Positions 38,601 through 46,027 of a DNA stretch of 64,000 nt are shown piece by piece; positions within the stretch are counted from its first letter, which is position 1, and the number at the start of each line of letters is the position of its first letter. This stretch comes from Stictocephala bisonia (lineage: Eukaryota; Arthropoda; Insecta; Hemiptera; Membracidae): NCBI GenBank assembly GCA_035578905.1, contig JAQJVL010001099.1, positions 80,104-144,103 on the forward strand. Direction: 5' to 3'. The notes under the pieces were generated by a model. The model saw only the letters and a list, made by a program, of their open reading frames with translations, was not told the DNA's origin and ran no database searches. Both the position numbers and the translations under genes were made by a program.

Positions 38601-41600
38601 TTAAAATGTCATGCAATCGTCAACATATTAAGTCTAATAAAAAATATACACATTCTGAAACCAAACAACAAATGGTCATTCACCCCCAAAATTCAAATAG
38701 ATACGAAGCGTGTTTTTAAAGTAAGTACCGTTTTGGAATCTCGCCACTGTAGCGCTGCAGTCGGCATCCAGCGCATGCGTGCTAGATACTACTATCTTTT
38801 GGCAAGCCACAGCCGCCGTTACGGACCCATTTGACTGTATTTAAGGTCGCTTATGACTGTTTAAAATTCCTTCTCTGATTAAAAATGCCGCCAACTGTAA
38901 AATACATGTTGTGATAAGTTTTTGCAAACGATAAAGGCATGAAAGCAGCTGACATTCATCGAGAGATCTGTGAAGTTTATTGATAAAACAGAATGAGTGA
39001 TGGGATGGTATGGAAATGGGTGAGAGCTTTTAAGGTTGTGCGAATGTGTAGATGATGAACGAAGTCGGAAACTTTCACTCATTACTGATGGCTTGTTGCA
39101 AAAGGTTGATGAAAGAATTCAGAGAAAACAGACGCTTTACAAATGCATCATTATGTAGTGTGTCTTCAAGTGACAAGAAGTGCGATTATTGACATTGTGA
39201 CAGACTGTTTGAAGTACAGAACGTTATGCTTACGGTAGGTTCCCAAAATGCTGACGGAGAATCACAAAAACAAACGTTTGATGAGAATCACACAAAAAAT
39301 GTTTAACCAGTTCGCTCACATTCCTAGACCATTTGAATCGTGATGGTTATGATTTGTAAAACCAAATTTATTGTCACTGTGACCAACTCACGATGAGTAT
39401 CAACTGCTTCCACACCCTTAGCGTTAAGAAAATGTACACAGCCCATATTTCACAGTCGGCGGCAATTTTAATCGGAGGAGGAATTTTAAACAGTCATAAG
39501 TGACCGATACAGTCGATTGTATCCGTGACGGCGGCTGTGGCTCGCTAATAGATAGTAGTACCCAGCACGCATGCGCTGAACGCCGACCGCAGCGCTACAG
39601 CGGCGGGATTCCAAAACGGTACTTACTTTAAAAACACGCCTCGTATATTTTAAACATTCATACAGCCACAGTCAGACTGCTTTCCTGTCCTGTTATTTCA
39701 TCTTCCCAGTGACTCATCATGAACTCATCCACAGAATATAAAGCTTTAGACACCAAAAGGTGTTCAAGTCGAGTTTTGAATCGGGTTTGGCTATTAATTG
39801 AAAATCCTTCAGAGCCTGTTGATTCCACTTGTTTAGTTAATTAATTATTATTTGTGATATGCGACACATATACCTGATGTGGCATGTGGTCTGATGTGCC
39901 AATCTGTATTGCTGTGTTAGGAGGTTGTCCTTTATTAAGAACACTGATAGTAGATTCAGCCCCCACTAAGCTTATTTGATGGTTATCTTTCAAACCTTAG
40001 TCATTTATTCCTTTTGTTCAAATGTAAAAGAAATAAAAATAAATAATTTTTATATTGAGCAGAGATCTAGTGGTTTGAGTCCCACTGTTCACCTGAAGAT
40101 AGTTCTTTTGTGGGCTTGTGTTTACATTGTTTATCTGTATTATTGGCAATGTGAATATTGTACAAATGCTATAGTTGGTATTTTACTTCAAAAGCCACCA
40201 TGTGATACTCTTCAATTGTTAATTCAATGGAGTTATTTAATGGATGAATTTAATTTAATGGATGAAGGGAGACCAAATTTACCAATGCCACAGAGGTTTT
40301 TGTAAAGGTCAGGTATACATTGCAAATGTTCCTTATGTGTGAAAGAAAACTGTATGACTCCCTGACAACCCTTCCGCACATTGATCCCTGCGAAGTAAAT
40401 AACTAAATAGCCAAGAACAGTATTACCAAACTAGGACATGCACACTACTCGCCAGACCTCGTATCGGGCCACTTCTTCCTATCCACCTGGCTGAAACATC
40501 GTTGAAGGGAGAACTATTTGCAGATGGTGAGGTTGTCAAACAAAATGCGACATTGACAAAGTCAGATGAAGAGGGGTTTTGAACAGCTGAATTGATTGAT
40601 GGGCAAGGTTGATGTTGCAGGTAAGAATTTTAAAGGAATTAGGATTATCAGTTTATACCTATATTCAATAAATATACTAAACGGATTTTATGAACTTTCC
40701 GATTCTGTTGTTTGTAATGAGGAATTTTTTAAATTAATTACTGTTAATGTTCTATCATCAGAAAATTTAATAATTTTTTGTTATTTTAGTGTTCGATGGT
40801 AGACCAGTGATATATAACGGAAAAATTAATGTACTTGACTTTTCTAATATTTTTCTATTTAAGAACATTCATTTTTATTTAGTTATTCCATATTTTTTCA
40901 AATTTATTTTTTCAAAATATGAAGACATTAATTTGTTTGTTAACCTCTTATTCCAAATAGCCTAGTTAAAGTTTTTAAAGTAAATTGTATTGGACAGACA
41001 TTCATTTTTCTTAATTTTGTTCAAAACAATTTCACATTTTTGGCAGACATGTAGATTTTAACTGTTTTCTAAAAACCCAAATTATTTAGAATTCAAAATG
41101 TTAATTGGGTTTATGAATGATACTAGTCTTTTTGAATACTTTTAAAAAAAGGTTTTGAAATGGTACCGGTATGTATTAAAGAGATTCTGTTTAATCATAA
41201 AAATGAATTAAAATAAGTTAGGCTTTTAAAGCAATTTCCACACACCTTTCAAGAATGAAATGGGTCAAAATTGGAAGACTAATTTCACAAGAGATACTTT
41301 TAATGCTGCGAAAATTACGCTTTACCAAGTAAAATCTAAAAACCTGACCTCAAAATTTTCAGTATTTTTTAAATACTTCAGTTATTTAAAATGATGTTTT
41401 ATAAACATAACGTTTGTTACCAGAAAGAAATCTTCAAAATCCAGTTTTAAAATCTTTTGTATTTTTGACATATTTCCATTAATTTAATTTATGTTTTCTT
41501 TATACTGAACACGAATTTGACAAGTACACTGGTCGATAACAAATATTTCTCAATGTGACAAAAAGACCACTGTCGTGATTAGCTTATAAACAGCAACTGT

Positions 41601-44600
41601 TAAGCACAAAAGCAAATTTGCACATATTTTCTCTAATGAAACAGCTAATAGGACATCCCTGAGGTCAGGCTCCGAAATGTAATGCAAATCTAGAATTGTA
41701 AAAGATATGATAATTTAAGATATGTTAGTTTAGGTTTGTGACAGTTGTTTTTATGGGTGAAAAGGTTGTTTTTCCACAAAACTAATTACATAAGCCCTAT
41801 TCATGTTCAGTGTTAAAAAAAGGGTAATTATACGATACAGCACATTATACATTTTCAAATTTTTTTCTCAAATCTCATATTATGAGCTCATTTTTAAAAT
41901 ACTTGAAAAAATGTTGGGGGGAAAAGCCGGGGAAACTATGAAAACGAGGAAAAACGGAACAATTTTATAGTTCCTATATCCATCATTGTTGGTGTATCTA
42001 AATATTTTGATGTGGGCACTCAAATTAAGGGGAATTGTATCCTGATCACAAATATGGCAAGGATTTTTCAATCAGAAAATTATTAGGTCTAAGCATCTTA
42101 GAGTCGGAAATGTGCTGGTTTCAGGAAGTTTTGGTTAGGTTATATCAGGTTTAATTATGTTAGGATATCAAAAAATAATCAAAAAAAGCCAGCCTAACCT
42201 TTCTAAACCTAACCTTACAGAATGTAACCTACCTTATCTAAAAAACAAACCTAACCTAACAGTATCCAACCTAACCTAGGCCTATACAAACATAACTTTA
42301 TCCAAATAGGCACTTTTCCGGAGCTAACATTCATAATAATGGTCCAATTACCCTTTACATAATCTTGATCAGGACGAAATTCTGCACAGTTTAAGTATCC
42401 ACAATGCTAAATATTAGTAGAAGAAAATTTTATTTACTCTTGGTTTACCCTCCTAGTGGCAAGCCATTTTCAGCATCCGCGCAAGGTTTTTTTAAAAGAT
42501 TTGTAAAAAATAGGTAACTATATAAATACTTATGTAATATTATATATTTTTGTATTCGAAAATTATCTAAACAAAATTCTGATATTATTTTAAATGAAAA
42601 TATGAATTATAATTTTGTTCATATAAATATATGTAAAAAAGTATATAGCAAAAAAGGTGGTTTGAAAATATAATAAAAACTGGAAATTTACAAATCTGAG
42701 AAAGCCAATTTGTGTGAAATTTTATCTAGTTTCAGAAAATATAAAATTTTAAGCAAATCTATAAAATAATCATAAAGTTATAATCATATATGTAAATAAG
42801 TGTGCAAAACCCAAAAACAGCTTTTGAGCGCATCCGATTTATATGTCTATTTATTATTTCATTACTGAATAAAAATAATGATATAATGAAAAATAACTAA
42901 ATTGAAGAGGATTATAAAGTAATCACAATGGTTGTTCAGTTTGCTAACCTTCTGGTAACTATTTATTTTACACATGTTATATATCAGTTACAAAAGTCTT
43001 AGGTAAAGCGTACCGGTAATTAGGTCTCTCCATTTCATATGTCAATTTAACAAGTAGTAAGCCTACAGATATACCAGGTTTATTTACTAGATACACACCA
43101 AAACACTGAATTTATACTGAAACAGCTAAATAAGTTTGTAAAAACAATAAATTTCAACATCAAACAAACGTACACAGAAAACACGCATCTGTGAAGTAAG
43201 TTGCTAGTATGAAATAAACAGATGTTTATAACTGCTAATGACATCACCTGAGGAGTATAAAAAAGTTATCTCATTCTACAGTCTGGTTAGAATCTCAGAT
43301 TTGTGATGGTATACATATTTCAGCTACTAAATGATGTTTTAGTACTATAAAAAGTGAAATTATGTTCAAAACTCGAATTGACGAGCTTTGCCACTACCAA
43401 ATCAACCGAAAGCTCTAAAACTCGATTTTTGTTACTAGGAAGGTGACCTTGAATTTTCGCAGACGACAAATGTTTTCCCCCAAAATAGCTTTTCAGCACT
43501 TTCAAGGTTAGCCCATTATACAAGTGTTTGGAAAAAACTTTAAAAATGCATAATATACTAGTTAAATCGAATGGCTTGATTACCAAAAAATTTTTTTAAA
43601 TAATTATTATAAACTCGTATTCTAAATTTTCTAATAGAAACGAGTTTTACCATTTTCTGGGGAGACACAGGTTTTCCGCATGTTGAAATCACTTATTTAT
43701 CTAATTCAATTTTAACCAATTTGCAACAGCAAATTTTCTGTAACTATTTGATACAGCATTATGCATTTTTCAAGTTTTTTTTTCTCAAAATACTCATATA
43801 ATGTGCTAACTTTGAAAGTACTTAACAAATTTTTTGGAGGAAAAACATTTTTTGTTTATGAAAAGTAAGGTTGTAACATGACAAAAATTTGAAAAATGTT
43901 TTCTTTAGCTAAAATATAAAATTGCGGTTACTCAAACTGTGCGGAATTTCGTCCTGATCAAGAATATGTAGAGGGTTTTGAAATCGGACCATTATTAGGA
44001 GTGTTAGCACCAGAAAAGTGTCTATATGGATAGTTATTTTTGAATAGGTTAGGTTAGATACTGTTGGGGTTTTTTTTTAAGGTAAGATAGATAACATTCT
44101 GTTAGGTTAGGTTTTTATTATTTTTTAATAACCTAACATAATTAAACCTAACCAAAACCTAACAACCTGAAGTAACTAAAACCTAAAAACCTTACTGATA
44201 CCAGCACGATTCCGGCTCTAACATGTTTAATAGTTGTCCGATTGCAAAACCCTTGCCATATTTATAATCAGCACGCAATTCTGCTTAATGAGTATCCACA
44301 ACATTATACTTACACCAACAATGATGGATTGTTTTAATGCCAACAAGAAAAACAAAACTGTTCCATTTTCCTCAATTTCATAGTTTTCCTGGCTTTTCCC
44401 CAACAAATATTTGTAGTACTTTTAAAGTTAGCCTATTCTTCGAAAAATGCATAATGTGCTATATCGAATAATTACCAAATTTTCATTACTTGAGGTTAAT
44501 GGAAACTGCATAATTACTGAAGATAGTGATTTCTATAATCAACAGAATATCATTATGGCAGATTTTGTTTAATTACTTGATATGAAGGGGAGTTAAACAT

Positions 44601-44893
44601 GCTGAATGTGTTCAGTCAAGTATGCACACCAACACTCAAAATTTAATTTAAAACGTTTAAACGAGAACTGTACAACTATAAGGGCAAATTACATGATATA
44701 GGCCTAATTTTTAATCAGATTCATCCATAATTAGAAAATAATCTTGGTGCATTGCAATTCTTTTGACCTAGGCTAGCTACATGAAAAAGATTGTTAAAAA
44801 GAAAGTATTTTAGGTTAATTCAGAAATAGACATATGCTGTTCACATTAATAACAATTACTTACTAAAACAAGTGAAAGAGATTTTGAAGCCAT
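17458..44893 (-). CDS. ATPsynO: ATP synthase subunit O, mitochondrial (OSCP), six exons
   Basis: OSCP sits on top of the F1 head of mitochondrial ATP synthase and ties it to the peripheral stalk, so that proton flow drives ATP synthesis. Coding exons on the minus strand are 44893-44864, 38479-38435, 34727-34617, 33660-33528, 21486-21374 and 17658-17458. All introns have GT and AG ends and the splice phases fit, giving 210 residues, the usual family length. Residues 1-25 are a Ser/Arg/Lys-rich presequence ([10 protein letters not shown], then [10 protein letters not shown]). The mature start is near [15 protein letters not shown]. The delta/OSCP signature [16 protein letters not shown] lies at 174-189. 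No stop or frameshift is present, so the gene looks functional although its introns total about 27 kb and are full of transposons. I assembled the exon joins by eye; transcripts would settle them. Confidence 0.93.
18200..20800. repeat. Degenerate direct repeats in OSCP intron 5
   Basis: The segment at about 18246-18360 (ATCGATTCGCATGAAACTTT) recurs diverged at 18655-18760 (ATCGATTTGCATGAAAATGT), each followed by a similar CTCAAC/TCTTCAAAAT-type stretch. The copies are old and their limits unclear. The piggyBac-type MITE sits inside the second unit. Confidence 0.45.
18765..19582. mobile_element. piggyBac-type MITE with TTAA target duplication
   Basis: The ends CCCAAGGAGTGTTGGTC and (reverse complement of the right end) CCCTAGGAGTGTTGATC form a 17-bp inverted repeat with two mismatches. 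They are flanked by TTAA at 18761-18764 and 19583-19586. TTAA duplication and CCC ends are typical of piggyBac. Near the right end are two copies of a palindrome of the form CGCCTCAA.TTGAGGCG (19510-19526 and 19550-19566). No transposase frame was recognised in its 818 bp. Confidence 0.75.
19587..21373. other. OSCP intron 5, remaining part
   Basis: AT-rich intron sequence between the MITE and exon 5. A 103-codon minus-strand frame at 20195-20506 is lysine-rich and has no family features. Nothing else was recognised. Confidence 0.5.
21374..21486 (-). CDS. ATPsynO: OSCP exon 5
   Basis: Encodes [20 protein letters not shown] and on to EVTTAK. The acceptor is TATTTTCAG at 21495-21487, and the satellite array begins immediately beside it. 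The donor is GTAAAT. Confidence 0.92.
21487..27729. repeat. Tandem satellite (97/88-bp monomers), proximal block
   Basis: A single-orientation tandem array fills OSCP intron 4. The long monomer is 97 bp (example 22441 to 22538). The short one is 88 bp (example 24291 to 24379) and lacks nine bases (CAGTTCATG) lying between two ATG triplets. Variants cluster: CACACCGAGG monomers at 21.6-22.6 kb and nearly pure 88-bp units at 23.7-24.7 kb. One unit near 25230 has an AATTTTTAAATTTAAC insertion. The first unit overlaps the exon 5 splice acceptor. With the distal block the array holds about 90 monomers. Confidence 0.97.
27730..30517 (+). mobile_element. Complete piggyBac element inserted in the satellite
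   Basis: 2788 bp with ends CAGGTTGGCTGCCATGAGAC and (reverse complement of the right end) CAGGTTGGCTGCCAAGACAC, 18 of 20 identical. TTAA duplications lie at 27726-27729 and 30518-30521, and joining the flanks restores a normal satellite monomer. Subterminal copies of a GGCCATGAGACCC-type motif occur twice on the left (near 27740 and 27783) and four times on the right (near 30220, 30259, 30300, 30350). Such motifs are often transposase-binding sites. One uninterrupted transposase frame fills the interior. Confidence 0.95.
28288..30036 (+). CDS. piggyBac transposase, intact
   Basis: 582 residues from the ATG at 28288, giving [20 protein letters not shown]. The frame is open upstream to 28099, but those 63 residues are hydrophobic and unlike a transposase start, while an acidic N-terminus is typical. 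The DDE_Tnp_1_7 core carries the expected aspartates: D271 in [13 protein letters not shown]347 in LYTDNWYNS, and D449 and D452 in YIDLSDQM. The spacing is close to the reference piggyBac (268/346/447/450). The C-terminus has a Cys-rich finger (CPLC, CSQC, CNNC) and basic residues. It cuts and pastes DNA at TTAA sites in the nucleus. No stop or frameshift is visible, so it may be active. An AATAAA lies near 30109. Confidence 0.95.
   Translation: MALFFDFGSDSDVGLYDSDADPEFVVSESSEQSSDESGSRPTPRNRGRLIQSYRPLSGRLSDNTDYDSDESVRSRNVQLPVLSAAQVQPRIMIWGPVGDTNSLNKINYNSQNEPVGINPDVTELMVDCSPFEFYKLFITDDIIEMLVTETNRYARQQLENHRQGLSPHARIRNWVDTTAEEMHTFLGAIMWMGLVQMPSIPSYWSGDYLYSSNVAKTMARNRFEILLSTFHCADNSTADPTNRLAKIQHLIDSIVKNFQLVFIPEHSVCIDESIVPFLGRVVFRQYLKNKTHPYGIKIFKLCTKDCYTLQYKIYAGKNSVIGNPVSEKIVLELMEPYLEFGRTLYTDNWYNSVQLAELLNQHQTHLVGTLRKNRKANPVEVTSKKLRKGEIVAKKNDKNVVVMKWKDKRDVLLISTKHIDNMTTRMVRNKEVTKPDAVIDYNTNKMYIDLSDQMSSYSNCLRRSVKWYRKVAFDIMLNVSAINAWSIYRTVTGKNCTITSFKEDIVRGLASRVCNPDIGISQQHKLVPNKRSRCPLCYKKSVRDMGRRLAQKNAKKTSVKCSQCGVMCNNCFYEKHSSRKVK
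30518..32789. repeat. Tandem satellite (97/88-bp monomers), distal block
   Basis: Continuation of the array after the piggyBac insertion, in the same orientation and with the same two monomer lengths. A local subtype with TTAACAAAGG in place of TTAACATAGG is spread from 31.66 to 32.70 kb, which suggests recent local homogenisation. The array ends at 32789 in unique intron sequence. Confidence 0.95.
32790..33527. other. OSCP intron 4, unique 5' part
   Basis: Non-repetitive intron sequence next to exon 4. A minus-strand frame at 33033-32794 contains [18 protein letters not shown], which faintly recalls a BEL/Pao-type GRYVVxLP block. The rest does not match, so it is unassigned. Confidence 0.45.
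33528..33660 (-). CDS. ATPsynO: OSCP exon 4
   Basis: Encodes [20 protein letters not shown] and on to PPTANLV, ending one base into a Gly codon. The donor is GTAAGT. The next intron is the 12-kb satellite intron. Confidence 0.92.
33744..33812. repeat. Short direct duplication in intron 3
   Basis: A roughly 33-bp unit beginning ATATCAATGTTTCAATAAAC occurs twice back to back. Confidence 0.8.
34093..34545. mobile_element. Foldback (palindromic) MITE in OSCP intron 3
   Basis: The left arm from 34093 (TTGGTAAATTTGTTGGCGAT) is mirrored by the right arm ending at 34545 (reverse complement TTGGTAAATTTGTTGGGTAT). The match, including AACTCATATCAATGTAGAAA, continues to a centre near 34325. It lies about 70 bp from exon 3. 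The target duplication could not be defined, so the superfamily is unknown. Confidence 0.7.
34617..34727 (-). CDS. ATPsynO: OSCP exon 3
   Basis: Encodes 37 residues starting [20 protein letters not shown], the most conserved N-terminal block of OSCP, and ends KFQ. Acceptor TTGTAG, donor GTAATT. Confidence 0.92.
35480..35660 (-). repeat. Possible tRNA-derived SINE
   Basis: Minus-strand sequence contains a B-box-like ATGGATCTAATCCC and an upstream GTGGTGGCTGCGGAGG stretch. A homopolymer run (A on the plus strand, 35479-35489) sits at the other end. The boxes are degenerate and the assignment is tentative. Confidence 0.3.
36130..37966 (+). pseudogene. Decayed piggyBac transposase with right terminus
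   Basis: Open pieces in three frames line up with piggyBac: [14 protein letters not shown] (first catalytic Asp) at 36370 with [13 protein letters not shown] after it, [20 protein letters not shown] near 36620 (here the second Asp of a normal FMDNFYTS motif is Glu), and [18 protein letters not shown] near 36930. Then come [14 protein letters not shown] near 37030 and a Cys-rich tail ending near 37508. Many stops and frameshifts are present, and the third Asp block is missing. A piggyBac-like right end reads GAGCCCAAAGGG followed by TTAA (37962-37965). I could not find the matching left end. It lies inside OSCP intron 2 and is far more divergent than the intact copy at 27730. Confidence 0.7.
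38435..38479 (-). CDS. ATPsynO: OSCP exon 2
   Basis: Encodes [15 protein letters not shown] between a TTTCAG acceptor and a GTGTGT donor, phase 0 at both ends. It gives the rest of the presequence and the VK that precedes the conserved PPLQIFG. Confidence 0.85.
38704..39643 (+). mobile_element. Mariner-like element with 165-bp terminal inverted repeats
   Basis: The left terminus 38704-38870 begins CGAAGCGTGTTTTTAAAGTA. It pairs with the right terminus 39480-39643, whose reverse complement begins CGAGGCGTGTTTTTAAAGTA. TA lies on both sides (38702-38703, 39644-39645). The inverted repeats are about 165 bp, far longer than the roughly 30 bp of ordinary mariner. The interior carries only the N-terminal half of a transposase gene, so the copy is internally deleted. 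It is in OSCP intron 1, about 220 bp from exon 2. Confidence 0.85.
38885..39370 (+). pseudogene. Mariner transposase N-terminal fragment
   Basis: Starts MPPTVKYML and, past two stops, continues [39 protein letters not shown]-type and [15 protein letters not shown] segments. These are the paired helix-turn-helix and linker (WVPKMLTEDHK) of mariner transposases. Several stops and small frameshifts are visible. The DDD catalytic half is almost entirely missing. Confidence 0.75.
39646..40380. other. OSCP intron 1 sequence, nothing recognised
   Basis: Contains a 109-codon plus-strand frame at 39976-40305 with no family signature. It ends next to a mariner-like fragment and may be an unrelated chance frame. 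Confidence 0.45.
40385..40640 (+). pseudogene. Mariner transposase C-terminal fragment
   Basis: Translation gives [18 protein letters not shown] followed by [19 protein letters not shown]. This corresponds to the mariner block with the third Asp (PYSPDLAPCDFFLFPKLK), here with Asp replaced by His, followed by the FEDDEEV block. It is strongly decayed and no terminal repeats were identified. It is separate from the element ending at 39643. Confidence 0.5.
40641..41821. other. OSCP intron 1 sequence, nothing recognised
   Basis: Very AT-rich, with no frames of interest and no clear repeats. Confidence 0.5.
41822..42420. mobile_element. Palindromic element A with TTAGG-like core
   Basis: The two arms (about 41990-42105 and 42295-42415) are imperfect reverse complements, for example GTGCTGG against CCGGAGC near the centre and ATCCTGATCACAAATATGGC against a GATTATG/TCAGGACG arm. 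The core at 42110-42290 is rich in GGTTAGG on one side and CCTAACC on the other. No reading frame is inside. A second copy in inverted orientation lies at 43736-44505. Confidence 0.6.
42421..43735. other. OSCP intron 1 sequence with a partial palindrome copy
   Basis: Mostly unrecognised. Part of 43440-43600 resembles the outer arm of elements A and B (CCAAAATAGCTTTTCAGCAC, then TTAGCCCATTATAC). Confidence 0.4.
43736..44505. mobile_element. Palindromic element B with TTAGG-like core
   Basis: Read on the minus strand it matches element A along most of its length, including GGTAATTATTCGATATAGCA against GGTAATTATACGATACAGCA and the shared ATCCATCATTGTTGGTGTA. The core at 44040-44165 again has GGTTAGGTTAG on one side and AACCTAACC on the other. 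Its own arms are reverse complements. No coding potential was seen. Confidence 0.6.
44864..44893 (-). CDS. ATPsynO: OSCP exon 1 (start of presequence)
   Basis: Encodes [10 protein letters not shown] and ends at the donor GTAAGTAA in phase 0. The ATG is preceded by GTAAAAA in a likely 5' UTR that extends towards 45000. Confidence 0.75.
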
Positions 44894-45010
44894 TTTTTAC
44901 TTCAGTAGACAGAAAATGAAAGACTCCTAACTTCTGAGGTCAGGCAGACGGCAGGACAACGAGCAGGCAGACAGCAGACAAATTCCAGATTTTGATATTT
45001 AAAAAAAACT
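44894..45010 (-). promoter_or_regulatory. Likely OSCP 5' UTR and promoter region
   Basis: Directly upstream of the OSCP start codon. On the minus strand it has CTGTCTGCCTGCTCG and CCGTCTGCCTGACC repeats, less AT-rich than its surroundings. No TATA box or initiator could be fixed, and the transcription start is not known. Confidence 0.35.
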
Positions 45011-45354
45011 GACACAGCTGGCAAGACATGTAGGAATAACCGAGGATTACTGAAAATGATAGGAAATATACAGTACATGTTAAATTATATAATATATATA
45101 TAATTACATCATATCTCTCGTATATGGCCATCCAAATACAGTTTATTTTACAAATGTATAGTTGCTCTTAAAGATAAACCAGTAACAATAAAATTTAAAT
45201 GAAACTAGATAAACTTCTAACAACTCGTATATTGAATAACTTACCTGGTCAACTACAATATTGCCCTAAAGACAGCTCAGACATAAAGTAACTACTGATT
45301 TAAATAACTCAATAGAACAGAACTAAATATAAATACTATAACAATAATAACATA

Positions 45355-46015
45355 ACATTTATTGAGTCGTCAAGTCTTTAAAAAACAGTTTTCTTTTAAT
45401 CTATCATGGTAACTTGATACTTGGGGTAATCCCACTTGAATCGATTCATGCAACGTGGTTGTCAGGTTAGTGGGACTTTTAATCAGCTACAGAGAACATT
45501 TTCTCCAAACTGTAGTAGGCCGCTCCACAGAAGTACTCCTTCAAGAGCCTTTTTAAATTTTCCAGTCTTAATTCCATGGTAATAGTTTTTGGAAGCTTAT
45601 TATAAAATGTTGGCACTATTGTAGTAAAGGCTTATCCCCGCCAGAGTTGAAGAAATCTGGGGTAAGTAGACATTGGTTACTCTTCTGAGTATTATAATGG
45701 TGAACCATATTGTTGGTTATAAAAACTTCTGGATATTTACTTATAAGTAGAGCTGATTCCATAATGAAGAGTGAAGGAATTTTCAACTCCTTAACGAGTG
45801 GTTTACAGTGGACACGACATGTAGCGCCACATATCCTCCTTATAATGCGCTTTTGGAGAAGGAAAGCTCTATTTGCAGCTGGATTGCCACCTCAGAACAC
45901 AACTCCATAAGATATTAGACTATGAAAATATCCATAGTTAACTTTCAGTAGAATTTCAATATCAACAAGTTTCTGAAGTCTGTAAATTAAATAAATAACA
46001 GTAGTCAGTCTCGCA
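45355..46015 (-). mobile_element. 5'-truncated LINE, 3' end, minus strand
   Basis: The minus strand from about 45910 reads, across frameshifts, IRRICGATCRVHCKPLVKEL, then SLFIMESALLISKYPEVFI, then a HHYNTQKSNQ motif, then an NKLP-like ending. This is the LINE ORF2 tail. A 3' UTR follows to an AATAAATG end near 45357. It stands head to head with the plus-strand LINE that starts near 46028. Confidence 0.65.
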
Positions 46016-46027
46016 CTTAATGATTCA

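Noticed and set aside
42240..44165. Interstitial telomere array
   Set aside because: Only two or three TTAGG-like units occur in a row and they belong to the palindromic elements; too short for a telomere remnant.
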